Shown here one piece after another: positions 1-7,776 of a stretch of DNA of 64,000 nt (its first letter is position 1; the number at the start of each line of letters is the position of its first letter). The stretch spans positions 70,519-134,518 of the forward strand of contig NZ_JAURVN010000019.1 of the NCBI RefSeq assembly GCF_030655415.1, read 5' to 3'. The DNA comes from Herminiimonas sp. Its GTDB lineage: Bacteria; Pseudomonadota; Gammaproteobacteria; Burkholderiales; Burkholderiaceae. Below the pieces are notes generated by a model, which was not told the DNA's origin, made no database searches, and was given only the letters and a program-made list of their open reading frames with translations. A program made the position numbers and the translations under genes.

Positions 1-434
1 AGATCCGTAACATGGCATCGATTATGGAAGCGATGGAGCAGACGCAAAACACGCTGACTATTTTGCTTGGTTCGATTGCTGCAATTTCCTTGCTGGTTGG
101 CGGTATTGGTGTGATGAACATCATGTTGGTATCGGTAACAGAACGTACACGCGAGATTGGTATTCGCATGGCGACCGGTGCACGCGAAAGCAATATCATG
201 CAGCAGTTTTTGATTGAGGCGATGGTGGTGTCCGCAATCGGTGGAGCAATTGGCGTCGTGATCGGGTTGTCAGTTGCCGGCATCATCGCTGCCTTTGGCA
301 CGCCTGTGAAATATTCACTGATGCCTGTTTTGCTGGCCTTTGGTTGCGCCTTCATGACAGGACTGGTGTTCGGATATTTACCAGCTAAAAAAGCAGCGCA
401 ACTCGACCCTGTGGTCGCCTTGTCAGCAGAATGA
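1..434 (+). CDS. macB: MacB-type ABC transporter permease, C-terminal part (5' end outside window)
   Basis: C-terminal end of an FtsX-fold permease, cut off by the window edge; the frame is open from base 3. About 143 residues are visible. Three hydrophobic stretches match the last membrane helices of MacB. Between the first and second lies the family signature [20 protein letters not shown], followed by IRMATGA. MacB normally joins an N-terminal ATPase to this permease and works with a periplasmic adaptor (MacA) and a TolC-type channel to export macrolides, toxins or lipoproteins; the ATPase part cannot be seen. The stop codon lies one base before the ATG of an outer-membrane channel gene, which fits a macA-macB-channel operon. 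The substrate is unknown. Confidence 0.82.
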   Translation, partial: IRNMASIMEAMEQTQNTLTILLGSIAAISLLVGGIGVMNIMLVSVTERTREIGIRMATGARESNIMQQFLIEAMVVSAIGGAIGVVIGLSVAGIIAAFGTPVKYSLMPVLLAFGCAFMTGLVFGYLPAKKAAQLDPVVALSAE

Positions 435-435
435 A

Positions 436-1860
436 ATGAACTCCATGACTTCACGTTTAATTTTTCGTCGTACCCGCATGGTCCTCGCTATTGCAGCGGT
501 GCTTGCACTGAGTGCATGTGCCACAGCCATCGATACCTCACGTCCACAGCTTGAAATGCCAGCGACCTGGGCAGAAGCTTCGCCTGCAGGGATTGAATTA
601 CAACGCGACTGGTGGCGCGGGTTTGGCTCTGAGGAATTGTCGGGTTTAATCGATCAGTCTTTGGCTGGCAGTCCGGATTTGATCATTGCCGCAGAGCGCG
701 TGACGCAAGCGGAAATCGCCGCGCGTAGTGCCGGCGCATCTTTATTCCCCTTGCTGACGGTGAGCGCCAACACCGATACTGGTCAAGTCAAACCTGGACC
801 AACAGGCAGTGGCTGGAGCAGAAGCGAAGCAACCGGCGTTGCGCTTAGCGTCAATTATGAAGTCGACGTATGGGGCCGCGTCGCAGCCACCACACGCAGC
901 GCGGATGCATCGTTGAATGCCAGTCGCTACGATCTGGAAACGGTTCGTCTGACACTGACGACAGGCGTGGCGAATGCCTACTTCCAGATACTGGCCTTGC
1001 GCATGCAATTAGAAGTGGCGCAAAACAATCTGGCAATTTCTGAGAAGCTGTTTGCGATCGTCGAAGCGCGTTATCGATTTGGTGCGGCATCCGCACTAGA
1101 CGTCAGCCGTCAACGCAGCACTGTGTTGGCTCAGCGTGCCACCATCTTGCCGCTGCAAGTACAAGAGCGGCAAACCGTTAGCGCCTTGGCTATTTTGCTT
1201 GGTCGTCAGCCGCAGGCTTTGCAAGTTGCAGGACAAAGTCTGGATACACTTGCGATACCTGAAGTTACTCCGGGTCTGCCATCGACGTTGATTACACGTC
1301 GGCCGGACGTCGCCAGTGTGGAAGCGCAATTGGAGGCAGGTTCTGCCAACGTGGCGGCTGCACGCGCAGCATTGTTGCCGACGATTTCATTGACAGGTGC
1401 TGCCGGCAATTCCAGTGCAGCCTTGCTGGCGTTGGGCAATCCGACTTACAGCATCGGTATTGCAGCATCGATAGTGCAAACACTGTTCGATGGCAATCGC
1501 TTGCGCTTGCAGGTAGAGATTAACGAATCCACGCGTCGTCAACTTGCTGAAAGTTATCGACGTACTGTCTACACCGCTTTGAAAGAAGTGGACGATGCGC
1601 TAGGCAATGCAACGCGCAATCGTGATCAGGAACTGTCGCAGATTGAAATCAAGAAAGAAGCATTGCGAGCGCTTAGCTTGTCCGAGTTGCGCTATCGCGA
1701 AGGTGCGGATGATTTGAACAGTCTGCTTGATGCACAGCGCACGCTATTCAGCGCCGACGATAGATTAACGCAGTTGAAATTGTTGCGTCTGACTGGCACT
1801 ACCGATGTATTCAAAGCGCTCGGTGGCGGTTGGGACAAGTCTCAGGTTGAAACACGATAG
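436..1860 (+). CDS. Outer-membrane efflux lipoprotein, NodT/TolC family
   Basis: 474-residue outer-membrane channel of a tripartite efflux pump. The N-terminus is a lipoprotein signal peptide with lipobox LSAC, lipidated Cys at about residue 28. The rest shows the two repeated OEP halves, with the typical RRPDV motif near the middle (about residue 287) and long Ala/Gln-rich alpha-barrel helices. Length fits the NodT family. It starts one base after the upstream permease stop, so the two are surely co-transcribed, and it would be the exit duct for that pump. Met4 and Met15 are alternative starts that would keep the lipobox. A strong hairpin follows the stop codon. Confidence 0.93.
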   Translation: MNSMTSRLIFRRTRMVLAIAAVLALSACATAIDTSRPQLEMPATWAEASPAGIELQRDWWRGFGSEELSGLIDQSLAGSPDLIIAAERVTQAEIAARSAGASLFPLLTVSANTDTGQVKPGPTGSGWSRSEATGVALSVNYEVDVWGRVAATTRSADASLNASRYDLETVRLTLTTGVANAYFQILALRMQLEVAQNNLAISEKLFAIVEARYRFGAASALDVSRQRSTVLAQRATILPLQVQERQTVSALAILLGRQPQALQVAGQSLDTLAIPEVTPGLPSTLITRRPDVASVEAQLEAGSANVAAARAALLPTISLTGAAGNSSAALLALGNPTYSIGIAASIVQTLFDGNRLRLQVEINESTRRQLAESYRRTVYTALKEVDDALGNATRNRDQELSQIEIKKEALRALSLSELRYREGADDLNSLLDAQRTLFSADDRLTQLKLLRLTGTTDVFKALGGGWDKSQVETR

Positions 1861-1867
1861 TGAAAAT

Positions 1868-1900
1868 GCGGATGATGAGTGAAACGCCTTCATCATCCGC
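1868..1900. terminator. Terminator hairpin between convergent genes
   Basis: An 11-bp perfect inverted repeat (1868-1878 with 1890-1900, 11-base loop) sits between the efflux operon and the convergent cytX gene. The T-rich tract is modest on either side, so it may serve both directions. Confidence 0.6.
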
Positions 1901-1913
1901 TTCCATAATTTTC

Positions 1914-3206
1914 TTAAGCTGCTTGAAATCCTGGCTTGCGCGCCATACGGTAAATCGAGCCTAGCACCAGCGTGATTGCGAGAGCAGGTAGAGCGGAACC
2001 GACTTGCGGCCAGATTAATGGGCAGACGTGGAATGCAGCAATGCCTAGCAACCAGATCGCGACCGGCACGAAATTGACTGCTTTATCTGTCGCGTTGCCA
2101 TTTCGTGCAAGCTGCGAAATCACGACGCCAAACAAAGGTACAAATACCGAGCTCAGTGTCAGCAGAAATGGTTCCAGTCCGTGCATAGGCAAGATCAATG
2201 CGCAGTAGGTGGCGACCAATGCCAGCGCAATACCCCAGAAGCGTATCGTGAATTTGCCATGCAGGAAGTTCAGCGAGACCGAGCCGGAATAGACGTCACC
2301 ATAAGCGTTGTCCATTTCGTCGATCAGTATCAATCCCAACGCAATCAAACCGCCTTGTGCCAACAATAAGGTCGTCATCAGATCAACATCCGGTGTGGAT
2401 GTGCTGACGATCAATACACCCAATGCGTGGCACCAGATATTAGCGATGGCAAAACCCAGCCACGTACCGCGGAAGGTGCTTGCGCCAGCCTTGCCATAAC
2501 GTGCAAAATCGGCGACCAGCGGTAACCACGATACTGGCATAGCCATCACCAGATCGATGCCCGCCAGCGTACTCATGGAACCATCGCCAGCCTTGTTCCA
2601 GATCGCATCCAAACCTTGCGCTTGTGCTTTCAGGAAAAATTGATAGCTGAGCCAGATCAGCGACAGGATCACCAAGGGCAAGCCGAAACGACCGACGAAG
2701 CGGCGCACCAAACCGATCATCGAACCGGTCGCTAGCGCCACCAATAACATGCCCCAGAAAATTGCCGTGACATACGGAATCCACGCGGCATCAATGCCTG
2801 TGATCCCTTTGATCAACGCCGTCGTGCCATCGCGCATAACGACTAGTTCGAACGCCGACCAGCCTATCAATTGAATGACGTTCAAAATGACCGGCAATTT
2901 TGCGAAGCATGTCCCCAGGGTTTGGCACATCAAGATCGGGCTGGACAAGCCGCGTTCAAAACCTATGTAAGCCACCCAACCAAGTAGAGCCGCACCAAGT
3001 AATGAGCCGACGATGATGGCGAATAGCGCGGTTTGCGTGCCGAGCGCGGTGCCGAGGAAGGCACCGATTTGCATGACCAGCAAGCCTACGCCCAGGCTGA
3101 ACCACAGCGCGGCGTGATCGCGGAATGAAAATACGCGTTTTGCTACAGGTATAGGTGTGAAAGCGGCATTGCTTGCTGCCGCAGGATTATTGTTTAACGC
3201 CATCAT
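1914..3206 (-). CDS. cytX: Putative hydroxymethylpyrimidine transporter CytX (NCS1 family)
   Basis: 430-residue polytopic inner-membrane protein with about 12 hydrophobic segments, resembling the NCS1 cytosine/purine/thiamine permease family. The N-terminal stretch FSFRDHAALWFSLGVG opens the first helix. The substrate call rests on context: a TPP riboswitch lies directly upstream, and CytX proteins under TPP control are assigned as importers of the thiamin pyrimidine precursor HMP. No thi biosynthesis gene is adjacent, so this is a single-gene regulon member. The gene begins with two consecutive ATG codons (3206 and 3203); a GAAAGAAG purine run directly before them gives short spacing, so the second ATG is possible. 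Cytosine or another pyrimidine is the alternative substrate. Confidence 0.85.
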   Translation of the reverse strand: MMALNNNPAAASNAAFTPIPVAKRVFSFRDHAALWFSLGVGLLVMQIGAFLGTALGTQTALFAIIVGSLLGAALLGWVAYIGFERGLSSPILMCQTLGTCFAKLPVILNVIQLIGWSAFELVVMRDGTTALIKGITGIDAAWIPYVTAIFWGMLLVALATGSMIGLVRRFVGRFGLPLVILSLIWLSYQFFLKAQAQGLDAIWNKAGDGSMSTLAGIDLVMAMPVSWLPLVADFARYGKAGASTFRGTWLGFAIANIWCHALGVLIVSTSTPDVDLMTTLLLAQGGLIALGLILIDEMDNAYGDVYSGSVSLNFLHGKFTIRFWGIALALVATYCALILPMHGLEPFLLTLSSVFVPLFGVVISQLARNGNATDKAVNFVPVAIWLLGIAAFHVCPLIWPQVGSALPALAITLVLGSIYRMARKPGFQAA

Positions 3207-3263
3207 CTTCTTTCAAAAGGATGGCAGGTCAGCTGGTTCTGCGCCGTGGAGGACGGCGAGTGT

Positions 3264-3352
3264 TCGCATGCTTTCCTGCGCGAGGATTACCTCAATCAGG
3301 TTCAACGGGTATCTCTCACCCGCGCATGTTATTCCGCGCAGGACCCCGAGCC
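3264..3352 (-). promoter_or_regulatory. TPP riboswitch (THI element)
   Basis: Read on the minus strand, the element begins CTCGGGGTCC and contains the pyrimidine-sensor core CGGGTGAGAGATACCCG, then GAACCTGATTGAGGTAAT, then a closing arm CTCGCGCAGG. These are the conserved THI-box segments in the right order. It lies about 60 bases before cytX. Thiamin pyrophosphate would switch the gene off. No clear terminator follows, so translational control is likelier. Confidence 0.94.
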
Positions 3353-3477
3353 AGGTATTTCAAAACTGGGCGCTACTTTGATCTAAAAACGGCTGATAGG
3401 CAAGCCATACGTGGCTGTGGCGGCTTAATGGTGCGCTAGAAATGATGCGTGGGATTTTAAATCACAGCGAAGAAAGT

Positions 3478-3517
3478 GTCGGGCTGCACAGTAAAACAGG
3501 AGGGGGAGCAGCCCGAC
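3478..3517. other. 10-bp stem-loop with purine-rich loop in intergenic region 3353-3636
   Basis: A perfect 10-bp inverted repeat (3478-3487 with 3508-3517) encloses a 20-base loop containing AGGAGGGGGA on the plus strand. A second 7-bp inverted repeat, ATACTGT/ACAGTAT, lies at 3529-3535 and 3544-3550. Nothing else in 3353-3636 looks coding. The function is unknown; it lies upstream of the riboswitch-cytX transcript. Confidence 0.45.
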
Positions 3518-3638
3518 GGAAACACATGATACTGTATAAAAACACAGTATAAATCTGCAGTCTTTAAAAGTCACGTATTAATTTATGCGGGCTGAATTAC
3601 CAGGTTTAAGAGAGGATAGGCCTAACGCTGAAGTACAA

Positions 3639-3669
3639 ATAAAAACGCCCCGCTGGAAGCGAGGCGTTG
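3639..3669 (-). terminator. Rho-independent terminator
   Basis: On the minus strand an AACGCC...GGCGTT hairpin is followed by a T-run (TTTTTATTT). It lies about 30 bases past the stop of the PhnD-like gene 3698-4507 and should end that transcript before the cytX leader. Confidence 0.82.
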
Positions 3670-3697
3670 ATATGTGATGCCAAAGACAAGTTCTTGA

Positions 3698-4507
3698 TTA
3701 CAAGCCCAGACGCGTAGTCGCCTCATCCATCACTTGCGTATTCCAAGGTACAAAGCCGGTCATGCCGATTTTAGAAAGTGCATTTCTGCCAGCCTCATTG
3801 TCTGACAAGTTGAGTAACAGGTTTTTGAGTTTTTCTCTATCGGATTCGCTGAGTTTTTTCGATGCCAGAAATTGTTTGACTGGGATTGGTTTGGTTTCTG
3901 CCAAAACGCGACCACCTTTGGCGACCCATGCTTTTGCCACTGCAGCGGAACCAGTAACACCCGCGTCAACAAAACCGTTATCGATCATGAATGGCACAGC
4001 TTCTTGATAGCGAGTGGCGGTAAATGATTTTTCTGGATGCTGGAAATTCAATTCACGCAGATTGGCTGCGAACATCACGGTTGTGATCGAGTCTACCGAC
4101 GGCACGCCGATTTTCTTGCCGCGCAAATCCTGCATGGCTTTCAATGGTGATGTGCTGGCGACTAGTACACGTGCACGGTAATCGGTGAATCCTTTTGCTG
4201 TAGCCAAACCTTCGTAACCATTCTTTTTAACTGCCTGCAAACCGATGTGTGCTGCATGTATGAAGGCAATATCAAATTTGTTTTCTGCCAGGCCTTTGCC
4301 AAAGTTTGCAGCGTCTACGCTTTGCAGCTTCACATTTTGTTTGAGTTCTTTGGAAATCAATTGCAATAGTGGTTTGTAACGTTCGCTGGCAGGTCCGCCG
4401 TCTTGATAGGTTACGCCTTCATTAACTGCCAAAACAAGTTCTTGTGCGCTTGCAGAATTGATGCCGGTTGCCAGTAATGCGATTGCTAAAAAAGAAGTGA
4501 GTTTCAT
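3698..4507 (-). CDS. PhnD-like phosphate/phosphite/phosphonate-type substrate-binding protein (copy 1)
   Basis: 269-residue periplasmic binding protein of the PhnD-like group. The first 21 residues form a Sec signal peptide ending ASA, with Gln as the first mature residue. Mature signatures include VNEGVTYQDGG near the N-terminus, DLRGKKIGVPSVDSITT in the middle and DNGFVDAGVTGSAAVAKAW in the second lobe. PhnD-like proteins usually deliver oxyanions such as phosphonate or phosphite to an ABC permease, but no permease or ATPase gene is adjacent, so ligand and partner are unknown. The gene lies 163 bases from a near-copy and has its own terminator, so the two may be transcribed separately. Signalling or a stand-alone stress role is possible. 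Confidence 0.85.
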   Translation of the reverse strand: MKLTSFLAIALLATGINSASAQELVLAVNEGVTYQDGGPASERYKPLLQLISKELKQNVKLQSVDAANFGKGLAENKFDIAFIHAAHIGLQAVKKNGYEGLATAKGFTDYRARVLVASTSPLKAMQDLRGKKIGVPSVDSITTVMFAANLRELNFQHPEKSFTATRYQEAVPFMIDNGFVDAGVTGSAAVAKAWVAKGGRVLAETKPIPVKQFLASKKLSESDREKLKNLLLNLSDNEAGRNALSKIGMTGFVPWNTQVMDEATTRLGL

Positions 4508-4605
4508 ATGCTATTTGTAGTGGAGATATTTTGAAAATTTTTAAAAAACGAGTACCGCGAAGTACCGCATGAGATGTTGAAATGATAAAAAATTGAAAGG
4601 GTAAG

Positions 4606-4636
4606 AAAAAACGCATTGCGGTAAGCAATGCGTTTT
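4606..4636 (-). terminator. Rho-independent terminator between the two PhnD-like genes
   Basis: A 12-bp inverted repeat (4608-4619 with 4625-4636) has A/T-rich flanks; on the minus strand it is followed by TTTTTTC. It should end transcription of the gene at 4671-5483. Confidence 0.8.
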
Positions 4637-4643
4637 GTTGGCT

Positions 4644-4665
4644 TAGCAAGCGCATGCGCTTGCTA
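4644..4665. repeat. 22-bp perfect palindrome
   Basis: A perfect palindrome centred on GCGCATGCGC, with half-site TAGCAAGCGCA. It lies 5 bases past the stop codon of the PhnD-like gene 4671-5483 and just before that gene's terminator. It could be a cruciform, a protein-binding site or a second RNA hairpin. Confidence 0.6.
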
Positions 4666-4670
4666 TATGT

Positions 4671-5483
4671 TTACAAGCCGAGACGAGTCGTTGCTTCATC
4701 CATCACTTGTACATTCCACGGTACGAAGCCGGTCATGCTGATTTTGGAGAGTGCGTTTCTACCAGCTTCATTTTCAGACAAGTTCAGCAACAAGGTTTTG
4801 ACTTTTTCTCTATCGGACTCGCTGAGTTTTTTCGATACGATAAATTGCTTGATTGGGATAGGTTTGGTTTCTGCAAGGATGCGGCCGCCTTTGGCGATCC
4901 ATGCTTTAGCTACCGCAGCAGAGCCTGTTACACCAGCATCAACAAAACCGTTATCAATCATGAACGGCACCGCGTCTTGATAACGGGTTGCCGTCATCAT
5001 TTTTTCCGGTTGTGGAAATTGCAGTTCACGCAGGTTGGCGGTGAACATCACAGTCGTAATCGATTCGACCGATGGCACACCAATTTTTTTGCCACGCAAA
5101 TCTTGCATGGTTTTCATCGGTGATGCGTTTGCGACAAGGACGCGCGCACGGTAATCAGTAAAACCCTTGGCAGTGACCAGACCTTCATAGCCATTCTTTT
5201 TCACAGCGAGCAAACCGACATGTGCTGGATGTACAAATGCCAGATCGAATTTGCCTTCAGCGAGGCCTTTTTCAAATACTGAATATTTATCTACCGTTTG
5301 CAGCTTGACGTTTTGTTTGAGTTCTTTGGATAGCAGTTGCAGCAAAGGTTTGTAGCGTTCGCTTGCTGGGCCTCCATCTTGATAAGTTACACCTTCGTTA
5401 ACAGCCAAGACAAGATCTTGTGCTACAGCGGAATTGATACCTGCTGCCAGCAATATCATTGCCAACAAAGATGTTAATTTCAT
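4671..5483 (-). CDS. PhnD-like substrate-binding protein (copy 2)
   Basis: 270-residue paralogue of the neighbouring 269-residue protein; most aligned residues are identical, including signal peptide length (cleavage after about Ala21), the VNEGVTYQDGG segment and the C-terminal DEATTRLGL. The clearest difference is one residue extra near position 66, where this copy has VDKYSVFEKGLAEGK and the other VDAANFGKGLAENK; it also has PAHVGLLAV where the other has AAHIGLQAV. These changes fall in the first lobe, which in PhnD proteins contributes to the binding cleft, so the copies may differ in ligand. It is the upstream gene on the minus strand. No ABC permease or ATPase is near. The ligand is unknown. 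Confidence 0.85.
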   Translation of the reverse strand: MKLTSLLAMILLAAGINSAVAQDLVLAVNEGVTYQDGGPASERYKPLLQLLSKELKQNVKLQTVDKYSVFEKGLAEGKFDLAFVHPAHVGLLAVKKNGYEGLVTAKGFTDYRARVLVANASPMKTMQDLRGKKIGVPSVESITTVMFTANLRELQFPQPEKMMTATRYQDAVPFMIDNGFVDAGVTGSAAVAKAWIAKGGRILAETKPIPIKQFIVSKKLSESDREKVKTLLLNLSENEAGRNALSKISMTGFVPWNVQVMDEATTRLGL

Positions 5484-5859
5484 GAAGGTCGCTCCGTTTA
5501 GAATAATTTTTTTGGGTAACTAATTGTATGGTGAATGTTACATTAAGCAATCAAAAGCAAAGAAAATTTCTTGGTTTAAGTGGCAAAAACGCACATTCGT
5601 TTATTTGATTTACACGGATAAATAGCGGGCTTTGCTGTGGCTATTGACAGCTTTTGACTGACAACTTGGCGGCAGCCTAAACAATCAAATGAGTCGAGTG
5701 AAACGTGCAAACAAGATTGACAGTGCAAGCGCTATGCGGCGCCAGACGGAGTGAAAGCTGAAGGGAATTTAAAACGAAGAATGACGCAGCTAAGCGTATA
5801 GCCGCGCCATGAAAATGCTGAAAATAAGAGACTAGAAAATACGCTGGCGTTAAGCCCGG
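5484..5859. other. Intergenic region, no gene recognised
   Basis: About 375 bases between the PhnD-like pair and the small DUF3309 gene. It should contain the promoter for the PhnD-like genes. I see no convincing coding frame, tRNA or riboswitch motif. Confidence 0.4.
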
Positions 5860-6018
5860 TTAAATTCGTCCGGTGACAAGCATGATGAGCAGAATGACGA
5901 CCAGCAAGCCGGTAATGCCGCTAGGAGCGTAACCCCAACTACGACTATGACCCCATGTTGGGAGGGCGCCGACCAGAATCAATATCAATACGATGAGCAG
6001 GATTGTTCCGATAGTCAT
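5860..6018 (-). CDS. DUF3309 small membrane protein
   Basis: A 52-residue frame on the minus strand. The product starts MTIGTILLIVLILILVGALP, has a polar centre TWGHSRSWGYAPSGITG and ends in a second hydrophobic helix with RI at the C-terminus. The conserved GxLPxWxxSRxWGYxPSG core and two-helix layout match DUF3309, a small inner-membrane family common in proteobacteria with no known function. The start is supported by an AAGGA ribosome-binding site about 6 bases upstream. It is transcribed away from the LapA-like gene, with two inverted repeats in the shared upstream region. Confidence 0.85.
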   Translation of the reverse strand: MTIGTILLIVLILILVGALPTWGHSRSWGYAPSGITGLLVVILLIMLVTGRI

Positions 6019-6141
6019 GATTTTTCCTTGTAATAATTATCGTGAAAAGAACGCATAGCAACCGAGCAGTAAAACTGTGCGCGAATTCAAGCTAGGCTTG
6101 AACATCGTGACCCCAGCTTAAAAGGTCTTGCTCTTTTCTAC

Positions 6142-6181
6142 TGTACGTTGCCGTACAAACAAGTCTCGTCGTATGCGAGAC
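6142..6181. promoter_or_regulatory. Two adjacent inverted repeats in divergent promoter region
   Basis: TGTACG-TTGC-CGTACA (6142-6157) is followed 5 bases later by GTCTCG-N7-CGAGAC (6163-6181). They lie between the divergent DUF3309 and LapA-like genes. The first looks like a dimeric repressor operator, the second like an operator or hairpin. The binding factor is unknown. Confidence 0.4.
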
Positions 6182-6286
6182 AATCATTACATCATCTGAT
6201 GCACTGCTTTTCACAGAGCGTCGCCAGCCTTAGCCATATGCGGCAAGCGCTCCCTTATTGAACCTCACACTGAAAGCGTCCCCATC

Positions 6287-6787
6287 ATGCAAATACGTAC
6301 ACTGTTATTCGTCATTATTCTTGGAGCGATTGCAGCATTGGCAGCCTTGAATTGGGAAACCTTCAATATGCCAACCGACCTTTGGTTGGGCGTAGCAACC
6401 GTACAAGCACCATTGGGTGTGGTGATGCTGGCGCTGACCGCATTGCTATCGGCATTTTTCTTGGCGCTGCTGATTCAATTGCAGTCGCATTCACTACTGG
6501 AATCACGCCGCCATACCAAAGAATTACAACTGCAACGCGAGCGCGCAGATCAAGCTGAAGCCTCGCGTTTTACTGAGTTACGTCAGTATGTTGAACTGGA
6601 AATGCGCGCCATCGATAAGCAAAATTTGGAGCTGCGCGGTACCTTGCTGGATCGTATTGAGCGTTTGGATACTGGCGTCACGACTGCCATTGAGCAATCC
6701 AGCAACACCGTCGCCGCGCACATTGGCGAACTGGAAGATAGGTTGGAGCGAGGTAGTAGTGGCGTGACGCCGAACCGCTTGGCCTGA
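6287..6787 (+). CDS. LapA/DUF1049-domain inner-membrane protein
   Basis: 166 residues. Two membrane helices (about 4-22 and 41-65) are separated by the short loop NWETFNMPTDLWLGVATVQAP, cut here only at natural boundaries; an N-terminal helix pair with an N-x-x-x-V/L pattern in the loop is typical of LapA (DUF1049) proteins, which support lipopolysaccharide assembly in enterobacteria. A charged coiled-coil of about 90 residues follows, longer than in E. coli LapA. It is not next to lapB here, so an LPS role is only inferred. It is followed by a structured intergenic element and a FliL-like gene. Confidence 0.7.
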   Translation: MQIRTLLFVIILGAIAALAALNWETFNMPTDLWLGVATVQAPLGVVMLALTALLSAFFLALLIQLQSHSLLESRRHTKELQLQRERADQAEASRFTELRQYVELEMRAIDKQNLELRGTLLDRIERLDTGVTTAIEQSSNTVAAHIGELEDRLERGSSGVTPNRLA

Positions 6788-6802
6788 TAGTTTGAAAGTT
6801 TA

Positions 6803-6880
6803 AATAATTGCCTTAAGGAAATTCAATAAGATGTTCGCCCGGGAACATCGGTTAAACTGAGGCAATTATTCACTCCGGGC
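6803..6880 (+). promoter_or_regulatory. Nested stem-loop leader before the FliL-like gene
   Basis: An outer 11-bp perfect stem (AATAATTGCCT 6803-6813 with AGGCAATTATT 6860-6870) encloses an inner hairpin ATGTTC-GCCCGG-GAACAT (6831-6848). The inner loop GCCCGG is fully complementary to CCGGGC at 6875-6880, which lies where a ribosome-binding site would be for the ATG at 6887. No T-run follows, so it is not a simple terminator. Confidence 0.5.
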
Positions 6881-6886
6881 ACCATC

Positions 6887-7306
6887 ATGGCCAAAGCTAA
6901 AGCCAGCCAAGTCGATACAAACGTCGTCATTATCGGCGGCGCTTTTGCCATCGTATTGATAGGAATTCTGTCGATTTGGCTGTATTTTTCATACAGCGCC
7001 CGCCCTGTATCGCCATCCACTTTTGCAAGCTTTGGTCCAGTCGTGGTGCGTAGTTCCGAGTTTGCAATCAAGGCGACGATTGCTGTCCAAACCCGTAAGG
7101 AAGATGCGAGCTGGTTGGCTAGTCACAAGAAGGAGCTCGACTTTGCCTTGCAAACCGCCTTGGCCAATGTTGATCCCCAGCGTTTGCGTGATCCGCAAAG
7201 TGTCACTTATGTACAAACGACTTTGCGCGACGCCGCTAATAAAGCCTTGAATACTCGCAATATCGAAGAAGTGCTATTGACCGACTTCATTGTGCAGGCC
7301 GAGTAA
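6887..7306 (+). CDS. FliL-like membrane-anchored protein
   Basis: 139 residues with one N-terminal membrane helix (about 13-34) and a periplasmic domain. The domain has the pattern of FliL C-terminal domains: a beta strand VQTR, then WLASHKKELDFALQTALA, a DPQRLRDP turn, a helix and a final strand DFIVQAE. FliL proteins are stator-associated, stomatin-like factors of the flagellar motor, but no flagellar genes are nearby and the protein is short, so I call it FliL-like with unproven function. The ATG at 6887 has no good Shine-Dalgarno sequence; instead the upstream region holds a nested hairpin. The DUF1289 gene begins about 30 bases downstream and may be co-transcribed. Confidence 0.62.
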   Translation: MAKAKASQVDTNVVIIGGAFAIVLIGILSIWLYFSYSARPVSPSTFASFGPVVVRSSEFAIKATIAVQTRKEDASWLASHKKELDFALQTALANVDPQRLRDPQSVTYVQTTLRDAANKALNTRNIEEVLLTDFIVQAE

Positions 7307-7338
7307 TTTTTGCCGGTTTGATAGACAATGCAGGTTCG

Positions 7339-7641
7339 ATGGACGGAATCACAGACACTTTGGGTATGAGCAGCATAGACAATCCGGCAAACCTGCCGTC
7401 AGATAATTCAGAAAACCAGCCAGCCAGTACGCCAGCCAATTCGACGCCTGCACAGTCTCGCAAAGACGTGCTGCGCCCGGATTCTCCGTGCGCCGGTTAT
7501 TGTTCGACTTCGCATGGCGATGAGATTTGCAAAGGCTGTGGCCGCACTTTTGATGAAGTCATCAACTGGATCATTTACGACGATGCTGAAAAAGACGCGA
7601 TTTGGGCTAGGCTGGAAGCGGCCGGCTTGGTAAAACGCTAA
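7339..7641 (+). CDS. DUF1289 domain protein
   Basis: About 100 residues. The first ~45 are Asn/Pro/Ser-rich and low complexity. The rest is a DUF1289 domain: DSPCAGYCSTSHGDEICKGC gives the spaced cysteines of a likely metal-binding motif, then GRTFDEVINWIIYDD, in which the helix with W is characteristic. The function is not established; the family is small, soluble and widespread in proteobacteria. The start is uncertain: an in-frame TTG lies at 7318 and an ATG at 7366, and no start has a strong ribosome-binding site. It sits between the FliL-like gene and prfC. Confidence 0.75.
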   Translation: MDGITDTLGMSSIDNPANLPSDNSENQPASTPANSTPAQSRKDVLRPDSPCAGYCSTSHGDEICKGCGRTFDEVINWIIYDDAEKDAIWARLEAAGLVKR

Positions 7642-7751
7642 GCGTTTCCACGCAAGCATCGCTTGGGTATCGCATATGCGTCACCTAAGCATCGAAATCC
7701 ATCGCTATTCCACAGCCAGATTAGACTTCAGGGCCAAGAGACGGTAGACTT

Positions 7752-7772
7752 TAGCCCTTTTCGCAAGGGCTA
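7752..7772 (+). promoter_or_regulatory. Hairpin sequestering the prfC ribosome-binding site
   Basis: A perfect 8-bp stem TAGCCCTT (7752-7759) and AAGGGCTA (7765-7772) with loop TTCGC. The right arm holds AAGGG, placed 7 bases before the ATG at 7777. No T-run follows, so control of translation is likelier than termination. Confidence 0.55.
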
Positions 7773-7776
7773 TTCC

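Noticed and set aside
7663..7776. Longer RF3 starting at a TTG
   Set aside because: The added segment has no RF3 character, and the ATG at 7777 has a well-placed AAGGG.
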